A DNA stretch of 64,000 nucleotides from Anabaena sphaerica FACHB-251 (GCF_014696825.1 NZ_JACJQU010000009.1:1-64000); one strand, 5' to 3'; numbered from the stretch's first letter, positions 47,069 to 56,257 are shown. The notes: generated from the letters alone by a model not told the origin. Program-made: numbers and translations.

Positions 47069-47677
47069 CTAACTCGCGACTGATTTACCCCAGCCGATGT
47101 AAGGTAATTTCGCTGCGATCGCTCTTACCTGTGCTGCATTTGCTACCAACTGTCCGCAAGCGTCCCAAGTACCAGAAACAAAAGCGGTTCTCGTTCCTTC
47201 ACTCATCACTACTGGAACAGTAAAACCGCTGGTTTGCACTTGCAAATTTTCCACATCTATGGTAATGACTGCTTGGGGATTAGCAGTGACTAATTCTTGC
47301 AGTTGCTTAATTATGCTAGATTCTGCTGTTACACAAGGTATACCCATGGCAACGCAGTTACCAAAAAAGATTTCCGCAAAGCTTTCACCAATAAGGGCTT
47401 TTATACCCCATTTTGCTAATGCTTGGGGTGCGTGTTCTCTTGATGAACCACAGCCAAAGTTGCGGTTAGCTATTAATATTTTCGCTCCTTGATATTGAGG
47501 TAGGTCGAAGGGATGTTGACCGTTTAAGCCTTTTCTGTCGTCGATAAATACCCCTTCTCCTAAGTCGTCAAAGGTGATGGCTTTTAAGTAGCGGGCGGGT
47601 ATAATGCGATCTGTGTCGATGTCGTTACCGATGAGGGGAACGGCGGTACTGGATATTTGTTTTACTTCACTTACCAT
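47069..47677 (-). CDS. leuD: 3-isopropylmalate dehydratase small subunit
   Basis: A 202-residue LeuD, the swivel-domain subunit of isopropylmalate isomerase in leucine biosynthesis. The core [34 protein letters not shown] and [15 protein letters not shown] matches LeuD and the aconitase swivel domain. I start at the ATG 47675-47677; the open frame extends 21 codons further into repeat-derived sequence without conservation. It lies downstream of leuC, 191 bases apart on the same strand. Confidence 0.92.
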   Translation of the reverse strand: MVSEVKQISSTAVPLIGNDIDTDRIIPARYLKAITFDDLGEGVFIDDRKGLNGQHPFDLPQYQGAKILIANRNFGCGSSREHAPQALAKWGIKALIGESFAEIFFGNCVAMGIPCVTAESSIIKQLQELVTANPQAVITIDVENLQVQTSGFTVPVVMSEGTRTAFVSGTWDACGQLVANAAQVRAIAAKLPYIGWGKSVAS

Positions 47678-47868
47678 AAGATTAATGAACCACGAAGGCA
47701 CGTAGACAACCGAAGGGTGTCTTCCCGAAGGGTAGGACACGAAGGAAAGAGTTTAAGAGGATTTTAACTGTAGACTTCATGTATTTAAACCAAACTTTTA
47801 ATTCCTCTCTGCGCCTCTGCGCCTCTGCGTGAAATAAAAAAGATGTGGTTTTTTACCTGAATATGGGT

Positions 47869-49272
47869 CTACAACATTTCTCGCACGTCAGCGACTTCAC
47901 CTTTAATAGCAGCAGTTGCTACCATTGCGGGACTCATGAGTAAGGTACGACCGGAAGCGGAACCTTGTCTTCCTTTAAAGTTGCGGTTGGAGGAGGAGGC
48001 GCTAATTTGTCTTCCTTGCAGTTTGTCGGGGTTCATGGCTAAACACATGGAACACCCTGGTTCTCTCCATTCAAAGCCAGCAGCTTGGAAGATTTTATCT
48101 AGTCCTTCGGCTTCGGCTTCTTGTTTGACTCTTTCGGAACCGGGAACGACGAAGGCTTTCACACCCTCTGCAACTTTGCGTCCTTGGGCAATTTTGGCGG
48201 CTTCTCTTAAGTCGCTGATGCGTCCGTTGGTGCAGCTACCTATGAAGCAAACGTCAATTTTTGTCCCTTGAATCGGTTGACCTGGGTATAAATCCATGTA
48301 GCGATATGCTTCTTCAGCAATGAAGCGGTCTTCTTCTAGAAGTTCTTCAGCTGTGGGGACTTTTTCATCTACGCCAATTCCTTGACCGGGGGTTATTCCC
48401 CAAGTCACGGTGGGGGGAATATCTTCGGCATTAAATACTACTACATCATCATATTCTGCTTCGGCATCACTACGCAGAGATTCCCACCAAGCAAGGGCTT
48501 TGTCCCAGTCTGTACCTTTGGGGGCGAAGTCTCTATTTTTGAGGTAGTCGTAAGTGATATTGTCGGGATTGACGTAACCGCATCTTGCACCACCTTCTAT
48601 GGCCATGTTACAAACGGTCATCCGTTCTTCCATGTTCATCTGTGCAAAGGTGGTTCCGGCAAATTCGTAAGCGTAGCCTACGCCACCTTTTACGCCGAGG
48701 GTACGGATAATATGCAAAATTACGTCTTTGGCGTAAACTCCAGGTTTTAAGTTACCGTTAACTTCGATTTTGCGGACTTTGAGTTTAGATAATGATAGGG
48801 TTTGGGAGGCAAGAACGTCGCGGACTTGGCTTGTACCAATACCAAATGCGATCGCTCCAAATGCACCATGACTTGATGTGTGGCTATCTCCACAAGCTAT
48901 GGTCATTCCCGGTTGCGTTAGCCCCAATTCGGGGGCGATGACGTGAACTATCCCTTGATTTCCTGAGCCAATATTGTAAAAAGTTATGTCATTCTCTTGA
49001 CAACTCTTTTCTAATGCTTGAATCATTTCTTCCGCCATGCTATCCATAAAGGGACGGGCTTGGTTTTCTGTGGGAACGATATGATCAACTGTGGCCACAG
49101 TCCGTTGTGGAAATAAAACTTTTAAACCCCTTTCTTTGAGCATAGCAAAGGCTTGGGGACTGGTAACTTCATGAATAAGATGTAGTCCAATAAATAGTTG
49201 CGTTAGTCCTGATGGAAGTGTACCAACGGTGTGTATATCCCAAACTTTGTCAAACAGAGTTCCCTTGCTCAT
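47869..49272 (-). CDS. leuC: 3-isopropylmalate dehydratase large subunit
   Basis: A 467-residue LeuC carrying the 4Fe-4S ligands in [11 protein letters not shown] and [11 protein letters not shown], and the substrate-binding [13 protein letters not shown] and [19 protein letters not shown] motifs. With LeuD it isomerises 2- to 3-isopropylmalate in the cytoplasm. Length is standard. The leuC-leuD order on one strand suggests an operon, although the 191-base gap with repeat-like sequence (47690-47745) could hold an internal promoter. Confidence 0.95.
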   Translation of the reverse strand: MSKGTLFDKVWDIHTVGTLPSGLTQLFIGLHLIHEVTSPQAFAMLKERGLKVLFPQRTVATVDHIVPTENQARPFMDSMAEEMIQALEKSCQENDITFYNIGSGNQGIVHVIAPELGLTQPGMTIACGDSHTSSHGAFGAIAFGIGTSQVRDVLASQTLSLSKLKVRKIEVNGNLKPGVYAKDVILHIIRTLGVKGGVGYAYEFAGTTFAQMNMEERMTVCNMAIEGGARCGYVNPDNITYDYLKNRDFAPKGTDWDKALAWWESLRSDAEAEYDDVVVFNAEDIPPTVTWGITPGQGIGVDEKVPTAEELLEEDRFIAEEAYRYMDLYPGQPIQGTKIDVCFIGSCTNGRISDLREAAKIAQGRKVAEGVKAFVVPGSERVKQEAEAEGLDKIFQAAGFEWREPGCSMCLAMNPDKLQGRQISASSSNRNFKGRQGSASGRTLLMSPAMVATAAIKGEVADVREML

Positions 49273-49378
49273 ACGTCAATCTATGTTAAAGGAGTCGAAT
49301 TTATGATTATATCAGAAAAGCGATAATGTTATCGGTAAATCGATAGGAATATAATTGAGTATGCTTTTTCCCGAATAC

Positions 49379-49412
49379 TCAGATATCCAACTTATTAAAA
49401 AAGTCGGGTATC
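49379..49412. terminator. Degenerate GATCCCCGACTT-type hairpin
   Basis: AGATATCCAACTT and AAGTCGGGTATCT with several mismatches, just downstream of the Uma2 gene on the minus strand (stop at 49423). A diverged member of the hairpin family. Confidence 0.55.
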
Positions 49413-49422
49413 TATACACATT

Positions 49423-50145
49423 TTAAATTGTCTCTGGGTCAATATTTAATTCTCTCAATTTTGCCGCTAACCGTGCTGATTTTTCAGCTTCTGCTTTTCT
49501 TGCTTCTGCTTCTTGTTCTGCTCTTTTAGCTTCTTGTTCTGCGCTTTCCTCAGGAGTAGGAACTAAAATTCCTTCTGGTGTAAAATACCGCAATAAACAA
49601 TCATGAATACCCAAATATAACTCTAACTGTTGACTCCACAAATGTCCTTTTTCATTTGCTTCTAATGGTTGATATTTTCCATCTAATAAATGAAAACCTG
49701 CAAATTCTAAAGTGTAAGGATCAAACCAAAAATAATCAGGAGTGCGGAATGTATTTTGATAAAGTTGTTTTTTAAATTCTCTATCTGTATTTGCTGTACT
49801 TGGTGAGAGAATTTCTACAATCATATTAGGATATTTACCATCTTCATTCCAAACTACCCAACTTTTACGGGTTTTGCGTTCAGTTTCCAAAACAACAAAG
49901 AAATCTGGACCACGAAAATATTCTGATTTTTTCTGGTTAGGACTATAGTAAATGCTCATGTTTCCAGTAGCATAGAAATCATTTCTATCTTTCCACAACC
50001 ATTTAAGACATTTAATTAAGAGCATAATTTGCTCTAGATGCAGTTCTGTTTCCACGGGAGGTTCATCACTATATAAATCACCAGGGGGAAAAATCACATC
50101 TTCGGAGATGTTTTCCTGTAATTCTCGTTCTTGTGCAATGATCAT
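49423..50145 (-). CDS. Uma2 family endonuclease-like protein (DUF820)
   Basis: A 240-residue protein with the Uma2/PD-(D/E)XK-like core: GPDFFVVLETE and PNMIVEILSPSTANTDREFK followed by LYQNTFRTPDYFWFDPYTL. A charged helical tail rich in EA and AEAE units (about 205-240) closes it. Uma2 proteins are highly multiplied in cyanobacteria, with unproven nuclease activity. The core motifs (EILSPST with the acidic-lysine pattern) are intact, so this copy may be functional, unlike the two relics at 50923 and 57708. Confidence 0.86.
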   Translation of the reverse strand: MIIAQERELQENISEDVIFPPGDLYSDEPPVETELHLEQIMLLIKCLKWLWKDRNDFYATGNMSIYYSPNQKKSEYFRGPDFFVVLETERKTRKSWVVWNEDGKYPNMIVEILSPSTANTDREFKKQLYQNTFRTPDYFWFDPYTLEFAGFHLLDGKYQPLEANEKGHLWSQQLELYLGIHDCLLRYFTPEGILVPTPEESAEQEAKRAEQEAEARKAEAEKSARLAAKLRELNIDPETI

Positions 50146-50507
50146 AATTTTGATATAGCATCAAGTTGTAATTTATTGATTATAGCATTTATTTGTATTT
50201 ATCTGAATCAGGATGTCCAGAATTTAAGGATCTTCAGGATGAATACCCAAAATTTAAACAGTTTTTAATCATAAGATTATGTTAATCTTCAACTGACTTG
50301 ACTAAATTTAAAGATATCTGAATTATGTATTTTTTAAAATTTATATTAAAAACTAATTAAGACAATTAAAAAAATCAAAGCATCAAAACAATTAACTCAT
50401 CAAAAACACATCCTGTAAATCCTCTAATTCTGGATATCCTGATTCAGACAATTAAAATAACTAAACGCAGATGAAGGCAGATGAACGCGGATTTTGAATT
50501 TTTAAAA
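50146..50507. other. Intergenic region formed by a repeat pair
   Basis: Contains the inverted pair of dispersed repeats 50202-50240 and 50410-50450 with AT-rich spacer between them, and a CGCAGATGAA-type fragment at 50465. No gene. Confidence 0.65.
50202..50450. repeat. Inverted pair of dispersed repeats (about 40 bp arms)
   Basis: The left arm TCTGAATCAGGAT... (50202-50240) and the right arm (50410-50450, inverted) enclose about 170 bases, like the pair at 61122/61283. The single copy at 41096 is the same unit. Confidence 0.82.
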
Positions 50508-50759
50508 CTATCTAAAAATCGGCATTCTTGGTGGTGCTGTTCTCCACATTAAATCAATTTCTTCGGGTGTCAATTGATAAGCTTGGTTGACTAAATCAGA
50601 AAGTCGCTGCTCTAATTTTAAAGCTTCGTTTTTCAGGCTTTGAATTTCTGGAACATAATCTCTCCGGTAATTAAATGTGCGTGGTTTGAAACCCTTGTAG
50701 AGACGTTCCGGCGGAACGTCTCTACCATATTTCCGGAGAGATCTAATAGACTTGTCCAT
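50508..50759 (-). pseudogene. C-terminal fragment of a DNA methylase-like gene, cut by a MITE
   Basis: The ending LSDLVNQAYQLTPEEIDLMW then RTAPPRMP is the characteristic C-terminus of large Eco57I-type/adenine-specific DNA methyltransferases of cyanobacteria as I recall. Only about 50 residues survive. Upstream the frame runs into the MITE-like element (50659-50741), whose translation (YGRDVPPERLYKGFKPRTFN) gives the false N-terminal part. The real gene was therefore truncated and the fragment is dead, or the 83-aa frame is chance. Confidence 0.5.
50659..50741. repeat. MITE-like element with TCTCTCCGG inverted ends
   Basis: TCTCTCCGG (50659-50667) pairs with CCGGAGAGA (50733-50741). The core shares TTAAATGTGCGTG, TTGAAACCCTTGTA and AGACGTTCC...GGAACGTCTCTAC with 17850-17942, but the terminal repeats differ. 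Inside is a near-perfect 29-base palindrome (GTAGAGACGTTCCG and its complement). Confidence 0.82.
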
Positions 50760-50841
50760 CTTTATCTGTGTTTATCTGCGTTTATCTGCGGTCAATTATT
50801 CTTGATATCTTATTCTATGCAACTTCATATCAATTTGGTAT
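50759..50841. repeat. 83-bp dispersed repeat, copy B
   Basis: 81 of 83 positions identical to 45527-45609. Both copies lie next to truncated gene ends. Confidence 0.92.
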
Positions 50842-50922
50842 TAAACTACCGTTAGTCTATGAAGGTTGAATTTACTGGTGTAGTGGTGAATTATATTCGC
50901 ACTTTTCAGAAATTTGTCAGAT

Positions 50923-51080
50923 TTAAACATGGGGTAAAATATCAAATAAACGAATTTGCAAATCTGGAAATTCCCAAGGTGAAACTATCCCATCTTCCCC
51001 TATAATATCCTCACTATCATAACCTTTCTGCGTCGGGTTTCTGAAAATGTGTAACTCACGTTTCAGTTTAACCTGTGGTG
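50923..51080 (-). pseudogene. C-terminal remnant of a Uma2 family gene
   Basis: The frame reads SPQVKLKRELHIFRNPTQKG, YDSEDIIGEDGIVSPWEFPD and LQIRLFDILPHV, then a stop. The pattern REL-IFRxPTxxGYxSE and the LSPxEFPDL ending are typical of the last 50 residues of Uma2 proteins. The catalytic N-terminal part is absent, so this is a dead relic beside repeat copy B. Confidence 0.68.
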
Positions 51081-51090
51081 ATTAGGTGAT

Positions 51091-51117
51091 AAAAACCCCG
51101 GTGAAATTAACCGGAGT
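51091..51117 (-). terminator. Rho-independent terminator of the HAD gene
   Basis: On the minus strand CTCCGGT pairs with ACCGGGG and is followed by TTTTT, 28-54 bases beyond the HAD gene stop. Confidence 0.82.
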
Positions 51118-51144
51118 TGATAGGAAAAATAGTCTGAGTCTTTT

Positions 51145-51855
51145 TTATGCTTCTAAAATCTGAATTTCATCAAGTTGATTAATCACCACATCCGCACCTT
51201 GAACATTTCCTAAATTACCAATCCAAGTAATACCAATACAACCTGCGGCTTTTCCATCTCGTGCCATTTGCATATCGCCAACAGAATCACCTACCATCAA
51301 AGTAGCTCCCGGTTGTACACCTAAAGCTTGACAAGCTTGTGAGAATAAAATAGGATCTGGTTTACTAGGACCTTCATCAACTCCCATTTCTAGTTGTAGG
51401 TAATCCCTTAACTGATGAGTGATAACAAATTTCTGCACATCCCCAGTTGATGCGGCTGAAAGGATACCCAGTTTTAATCCTGCTGATGATAGTAATTTTA
51501 AAACCTCTAAGCTACCAGGGAACAGAGGTGAGGGAGTTTTACCAAGGTATTGTTCAGCTTCTGCTAAAGCCTGACGGGCAATTTTTAAGGACTCAAACCA
51601 TCCTCTACCTGTTTCGGCTATATAGGCGGCTGCGGCTACTTCTGTTTCTCTGCGACTAGCTACGGCTATTAAACCCGCTGGATCTAGGCGATCGCCCTCT
51701 ATGCCAAAAGCCATTAATAATGGTTCGCCAATACCGGGGATTTGCGCGTCTATCATCCGCGCTCCTTTTTGTCCGAGCGATCGCAAATAGGCTTCTGAGT
51801 CTTCTAATGTACCATTTTTGTCAAATAAAATCGCCTGAATATTAGAAAACGTCAT
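51145..51855 (-). CDS. HAD-family hydrolase (phosphatase-like)
   Basis: A 236-residue HAD protein. Motif I is ILFDKNGTLED, motif II LGILSAASTGDV, motif III around the Lys in GPSKPDPILF, and motif IV VGDSVGDMQMARDGKAAG, so the fold is complete. The second acid of motif I (DxD) is Asn instead of Asp, which weakens the usual acid/base step of phosphatases. Start chosen at the ATG 51853-51855, because an earlier Met (51903) adds 16 unlike residues. The substrate is unknown. Confidence 0.82.
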   Translation of the reverse strand: MTFSNIQAILFDKNGTLEDSEAYLRSLGQKGARMIDAQIPGIGEPLLMAFGIEGDRLDPAGLIAVASRRETEVAAAAYIAETGRGWFESLKIARQALAEAEQYLGKTPSPLFPGSLEVLKLLSSAGLKLGILSAASTGDVQKFVITHQLRDYLQLEMGVDEGPSKPDPILFSQACQALGVQPGATLMVGDSVGDMQMARDGKAAGCIGITWIGNLGNVQGADVVINQLDEIQILEA

Positions 51856-51913
51856 GTTTCTACATTGAATAGTCGCCAACAGATTACACCCCACTAATAT
51901 CAAATTTGAATAT

Positions 51914-51937
51914 AAAAAAAGAGGGAAAATCCCTCTT
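51914..51937 (-). terminator. Rho-independent terminator of rpsA
   Basis: On the minus strand AAGAGGGA pairs with TCCCTCTT (loop TTT), followed by a run of T. It lies 42 bases beyond the rpsA stop. Confidence 0.9.
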
Positions 51938-51978
51938 GATCAAATACTTCGTTGTAGATAATTACAACTACGGGTATA

Positions 51979-53082
51979 TTACTCTTCAATAGCTGCTGGA
52001 ATTTGTTCTTCAGTTTCAGTTGCTGATGGAATTTCTGCTTCAGCTAAAGTTTCCACAGCTTCTACAGGTGCAGCTTCTACAGTTTCCACAGCTTCTACAG
52101 GTGCAGTTTCCACTGGTGCAGTTTCTACAGCTTCTACAGCTTCCACAGGTGCAGCCTCTACAGGTGCAGCGGTGATACCTTGCTGTTTAGCTAACATTTG
52201 TTCCCTATACTTAGCTGCCATTTCTTCGGCCTTATCATAGACCAAATCGCGGTTCTTAATCATGTCACCGGGTTCGGGTTCCAACTGCTTGGTAGACAGA
52301 GAAATCCGGCCTCTTTCTGCATCCAAGTCAATGATCATTACTTTCACTTCATCATTGACATTGAACACGCTGTGAGGTGTATCAATATGCTCGTGGGAAA
52401 TCTCAGAAATGTGGAGTAGTCCGCTAACACCGCCGATGTCAATGAATGCACCGTAGGGTTTAATACCGCGAACAGTACCAATTACGACTTCGCCCACTTC
52501 CAAGCGGTTCATCTTGCGCTCAACTAGCGCCCGACGATGAGATAGAACTAAGCGGTTACGCTCTTCGTCTACTTCTAGGAATTTTAAGGGTAGTTCTTCC
52601 CCTACTAATTCTTCTTTGGGTTTACGGGTACTAATGTGAGAACCGGGTATAAATCCCCGTAGTCCTTCAATTCTTACCAATGCTCCACCACGATTAGTAG
52701 CAAACACGCCAGAACGGACAGTAGCATCTTCTGCCTGTAGTTGCCGTACTCTTTCCCATGCCCTCATGTATTCAATACGACGAATGGACAGGGTTAACTG
52801 ACCATCTTCGTTTTCGTCAGTGAGGATGAAAAATTCCCGTGTTTCGTTTGATTGTAAGACTTCTTCCGGGGCATCGACCCGGTTAATAGACATTTCCTGT
52901 ATAGGTATGTATGCTGCCGTTTTAGCACCTATGTCAATCAGAGCGCCGCGCGGCTCTATACTGAAGACGGTTCCTGGCACGATATCTCCAGGGCTAAAGT
53001 GATAATCATACTTGTCAAGTAGAGCAGCGAAATCTTCGTGAGTAAATCCAATTTCTGTAGCGGTTAAATTCTGATTGACCAT
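51979..53082 (-). CDS. rpsA: 30S ribosomal protein S1 with repetitive C-terminal tail
   Basis: A 367-residue S1 with three S1 (OB-fold) domains at about 30-100, 115-185 and 195-270 (for example PGDIVPGTVFSIEPRGALID and VVIGTVRGIKPYGAFIDIGG). Cyanobacterial S1 usually has three such domains and about 330 residues. After residue 300 there is a low-complexity tail made of APVEA, VETAP and AVE units ending in acidic residues, which accounts for the extra length. S1 docks mRNA on the small subunit. The strong terminator at 51914 closes it. Confidence 0.92.
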   Translation of the reverse strand: MVNQNLTATEIGFTHEDFAALLDKYDYHFSPGDIVPGTVFSIEPRGALIDIGAKTAAYIPIQEMSINRVDAPEEVLQSNETREFFILTDENEDGQLTLSIRRIEYMRAWERVRQLQAEDATVRSGVFATNRGGALVRIEGLRGFIPGSHISTRKPKEELVGEELPLKFLEVDEERNRLVLSHRRALVERKMNRLEVGEVVIGTVRGIKPYGAFIDIGGVSGLLHISEISHEHIDTPHSVFNVNDEVKVMIIDLDAERGRISLSTKQLEPEPGDMIKNRDLVYDKAEEMAAKYREQMLAKQQGITAAPVEAAPVEAVEAVETAPVETAPVEAVETVEAAPVEAVETLAEAEIPSATETEEQIPAAIEE

Positions 53083-53445
53083 GCTGATTTGTTCCTGGTT
53101 TTAGTCTCCGTCAAGTTTTTGTCACAATTAACGATGTATATGCGGTGGCTTTTAAATAAGTCTACACTTACATCTTTGTCAATCCTAGCGCAGAAGAGCT
53201 AGGTTCACACATATTATCTTCCAGATAGGATATTATATCACATACTGAAAAATTTTTCACTTGTGGGCATTTGCAGCCTCATAATTTTAGCAAACAAGAC
53301 TCACAATATTATCCGTTGCTACCTAAATAGGCGGCAACGGATAGAATTTTGAGGTTTTTTACAAGTCTGGTGATCAGAATCTGACTTGAAAAATTGCTAG
53401 GTGGGGAATATTGAGAAAAAATGCCAGTTTTTAGGATTTAACTGC
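53083..53445. other. Intergenic region rpsA - psbT
   Basis: Holds the rpsA promoter region and the psbB-psbT terminator hairpin (53310-53343). No repeat or gene is seen. Confidence 0.55.
53310..53343 (-). terminator. Hairpin downstream of psbB-psbT
   Basis: TATCCGTTGC (53310-53319) pairs perfectly with GCAACGGATA (53334-53343), about 100 bases beyond the psbT stop. No long T run follows on the minus strand; it is probably a terminator or a transcript-end stabilising stem. Confidence 0.65.
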
Positions 53446-53553
53446 TTATTCTTTCTCTTTTCTCTCAAAGCGGGGAGGTTCGCGAAATGCGATCGCAAAG
53501 AAGAGAACACCTATTGCCAAGGTCAAAATTAAAATGTATGCAACGCTTTCCAT
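53446..53553 (-). CDS. psbT: Photosystem II protein T
   Basis: A 35-residue single-span protein, MESVAYILILTLAIGVLFFA through REPPRFERKEKE. The hydrophobic helix (about 3-22) and the basic/acidic tail match PsbT, a small subunit at the photosystem II dimer interface. AGGAG precedes the ATG by 5-6 bases. It lies directly downstream of psbB, the standard psbB-psbT order, with a 98-base gap containing a hairpin. A HIP1-like GCGATCGC sits in its coding sequence. Confidence 0.96.
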   Translation of the reverse strand: MESVAYILILTLAIGVLFFAIAFREPPRFERKEKE

Positions 53554-53606
53554 ATTAGGAGTTCCTGCCTATCCAGCCAGTAATCTTAGTTTACCAAGCC
53601 TGGGAA

Positions 53607-53635
53607 AAAGTATGAAGTTTGATTACTTCATACTT
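53607..53635. terminator. Hairpin between psbB and psbT
   Basis: AAAGTATGAAGT pairs with ACTTCATACTT. With a second nearby CTTCATAC it may modulate psbT expression from the psbB transcript or be a processing site; a terminator is possible but would cut off psbT. Confidence 0.55.
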
Positions 53636-53651
53636 CATACTTTATCCTAGT

Positions 53652-55181
53652 TTAAGCTTCCTTACGTGTACGAGTGGTCTTGTCACCCACTTTCTGGAAC
53701 AGACCCCACTCTACTTGTTCTTCTAGATCAGCTTCCACACCAGCAAATACATCTCGGTAGATTGTCCGAGAACCATGCCAGAGGTGTCCGAAGAAGAACA
53801 GCAAAGCAAATACAGCGTGACCAAAGGTAAACCAACCTCTGGGAGATGTACGGAATACACCATCAGAGTTCAAGGTTTCCCGGTCAAATTCAAAGATTTC
53901 TCCACCTTGAGCTTTACGAGCGTATTTCTTCACATCAGCAGGATCTGTAAAGGTCTTGCCGTTGAGATCACCGCCGTAGAAGCTAACAGTAACGCCTGTT
54001 TGCTCAAAGCTGTACTTAGATTCAGCCCGACGGAAAGGAATGTCAGCGCGGACAACTCCATCTTTATCGGTCAAAATCACTGGAAAGGTTTCAAAGAAGT
54101 TAGGCAGACGACGTACAGTTAACTCACGTCCTTCTGCATCGGTGAAGACTGCGTGGCCTTGCCAAGATTGAGCAATACCATCACCCTTAACCATTGGACC
54201 TGTACGGAATAGACCACCTTTAGCGGGGCTATTGCCTACGTAGTCATAAAAAGCCAGTTTTTCGGGAATTTGCGCCCAAGCTTCAGTCAGACTTGCACCT
54301 TGAGCAACACTGGTTTGCACGCGGCGATCAATTTCTTGACGGAAGTAGCCTTGATCCCACTGGTAGCGGGTAGGTCCAAACAGTTCGATGGGGGTGGCAG
54401 CGTTACCGTACCACATAGTACCAGCGACTACGAAAGCAGCGAAGAACACTGCCGCAATACTACTGGAAAGTACGGTTTCAATATTACCCATCCGTAGGGC
54501 TTTGTAGAGCCTTTCGGGGGGTCTAACTGTGAGGTGGAATAAACCCGCGATAATACCAACTACACCAGCTGCAATGTGGTGAGCCACAATACCACCGGGG
54601 TTAAAGGGGTTAAACCCGGCTGGTCCCCATTCTGGTGCTACTGGTTGAATGCTGCCAGTGACACCAAAGGCATCGGAAACCCACATCCCAGGACCAAATA
54701 GTCCGGTGAGGTGGAAAGCACCGAAGCCGAAGCAAAGTAAACCAGATAAGAACAAGTGGATGCCAAACATTTTTGGCAAGTCTAAGGCAGGTTCGCCGGT
54801 ACGGGGATCTCTGAACAGTTCCAAATCCCAGTAAACCCAGTGCCAAACGGCTGCTAGGAATAACAAACCGGAAAGAACAATGTGAGCAGCAGCAACGCCT
54901 TCAAATGACCAGAAGCCAGGATCTACGGCTGTGCCACCAGTAACACTCCAACCGCCCCAGGATTCAGTTACGCCTAAACGTGACATGAAGGGAAGTACGA
55001 ACATCCCTTGTCTCCACATGGGGTTGAGAACTGGATCACTGGGGTCGTATACAGCTAGTTCGTATAGTGCCATTGAACCAGCCCAGCCAGCAACTAGGGC
55101 TGTGTGCATTAAGTGTACAGAAATCAGCCGACCTGGATCGTTCAGAACAACTGTATGTACTCGGTACCAGGGTAGTCCCAT
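53652..55181 (-). CDS. psbB: Photosystem II CP47 chlorophyll apoprotein
   Basis: A 509-residue CP47, the core antenna protein of photosystem II. It starts [20 protein letters not shown] and has six transmembrane helices with multiple chlorophyll-ligating His residues ([47 protein letters not shown]), plus the large lumenal loop at about 260-440. Length is standard. It leads psbT. The start is preceded by a GGAGG (rev. 55192-55196 region), 7 bases upstream. The promoter lies in the 55198-55722 gap. Confidence 0.97.
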   Translation of the reverse strand: MGLPWYRVHTVVLNDPGRLISVHLMHTALVAGWAGSMALYELAVYDPSDPVLNPMWRQGMFVLPFMSRLGVTESWGGWSVTGGTAVDPGFWSFEGVAAAHIVLSGLLFLAAVWHWVYWDLELFRDPRTGEPALDLPKMFGIHLFLSGLLCFGFGAFHLTGLFGPGMWVSDAFGVTGSIQPVAPEWGPAGFNPFNPGGIVAHHIAAGVVGIIAGLFHLTVRPPERLYKALRMGNIETVLSSSIAAVFFAAFVVAGTMWYGNAATPIELFGPTRYQWDQGYFRQEIDRRVQTSVAQGASLTEAWAQIPEKLAFYDYVGNSPAKGGLFRTGPMVKGDGIAQSWQGHAVFTDAEGRELTVRRLPNFFETFPVILTDKDGVVRADIPFRRAESKYSFEQTGVTVSFYGGDLNGKTFTDPADVKKYARKAQGGEIFEFDRETLNSDGVFRTSPRGWFTFGHAVFALLFFFGHLWHGSRTIYRDVFAGVEADLEEQVEWGLFQKVGDKTTRTRKEA

Positions 55182-55809
55182 CGACTACAATCCTCCTAGA
55201 TGAGTTAGTTTACAAAGCAATTTTCTAACTGAGGTTCTGAGGGAGGTAAGCCACCTCTCAGAAAACTCTCTGAGTTTTTGTTATTGCCAATCTTGAGTTT
55301 TACCACAGATGAGCCTGTGGTTTAGCGATGCTTATCCGCTGAAATAGCTTTATTCCCTTGAGTTGTGAACTTTTGGGAAGGTGCTGTTTGAGCGGCGATG
55401 CGATCGCCAAGCAAAAATGAGAATATTTTAAAAAGTGTAACTATTGATGGAACGCTTTGCAAGCGTCTGAATAGATACGATTATTTAACTTGTGGCTCAA
55501 ATATCGCTACCAATCCCTAAAATGCTGCTACTTATCATCTGATGAATCTGAAATGCTGAACTTTGTTTAATTGCATAATGTCCGGCATAAAATCAGATAG
55601 GGGTTTTAATAGGCGATCACTCGTTGTAAAATACTAGTTTTATTTTAAACATATTTTATGTATAATTAATTACTATTGCATTCATATAAAAGTAGATTGA
55701 AAATCCTCTATTTGCCTACTTTATGGATAGTATGGTATTGTCACAACGATTGGAATGCGTATGTGTTATAAATTCACAAAGACTTGGAATAAATAGAAAC
55801 ATTATCACT
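55182..55809. other. Divergent intergenic region psbB / unassigned pair
   Basis: About 600 bases with the psbB promoter region near its left edge and AT-rich sequence near 55600-55700. The frame before the small gene's ATG (55723-55809) is open but has no start signal and is unlikely to be coding. No repeat or known box is recognised. Confidence 0.5.
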
Positions 55810-56166
55810 ATGGAATTATCTGTACTAGCTTTACAAGCAGTAAATATTACGCTTTGGGCGCTTGATAAGGCTTCTGGTGGAGCGTTGGAGAAGGCGGGAG
55901 GAGATGTTTTAGAATTTTTGACAAAAAGATTTCAAGACAAACTTAAAATTAAAGAGTCTGATCCAAAGCTTTTGGAAGCTACTATATTAAGTGAAGCTGA
56001 GTGGGATAAGAAATTCCATGAAGACCTGGAAAGGCTGGTAAATCAGTATCGGCAGATACAAAATAGTTCTGTTTCACAAAACACTGAATCAGGTGTGAAT
56101 GTCAACGTTACTGACAACTCAGGTACAGTAATTGGGCAGCAAATAGGTCAGCAATTTTTTCGTTAA
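55810..56166 (+). CDS. Unassigned helical protein ending in a Gly/Asn/Gln-rich motif
   Basis: A 118-residue protein I cannot name. About 80 residues are predicted helical (LSVLALQAVNITLWALDKAS, then ALEKAGGDVLEFLTKRFQDK). The end is VNVNVTDNSGTVIGQQIGQQ then FFR. Such Asn/Gly/Gln motifs after a helical adaptor resemble amyloid-type signalling tails of bacterial and fungal cell-death adaptors; this is inference. The next frame (56258-57673) begins with no good start and is open back to 56147, overlapping this end, so the two may be one gene split by a shift in a T6 tract (56155-56160). An earlier ATG (55723) lacks support. Confidence 0.6.
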   Translation: MELSVLALQAVNITLWALDKASGGALEKAGGDVLEFLTKRFQDKLKIKESDPKLLEATILSEAEWDKKFHEDLERLVNQYRQIQNSSVSQNTESGVNVNVTDNSGTVIGQQIGQQFFR

Positions 56167-56257
56167 CCAACTTTTTTTTGATCTTAATAACTCAGATTTA
56201 GAATCAAACAGTAATTTTTTTCAAAGGCTTCTCAACTACATTAAAGTAGCTACTTTT

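Larger units (their letters stand above)
50842..51144. other. Intergenic region with Uma2 relic and terminator
   Basis: Right of copy B are plain AT-rich bases, then the Uma2 remnant (50923-51080) and the HAD-gene terminator (51091-51117). Confidence 0.6.

Noticed and set aside
47678-47740. N-terminal extension of LeuD
   Set aside because: The 21 extra codons come from repeat-like sequence (CGAAGGGTGTCTTCCCGAAG) and do not resemble LeuD.
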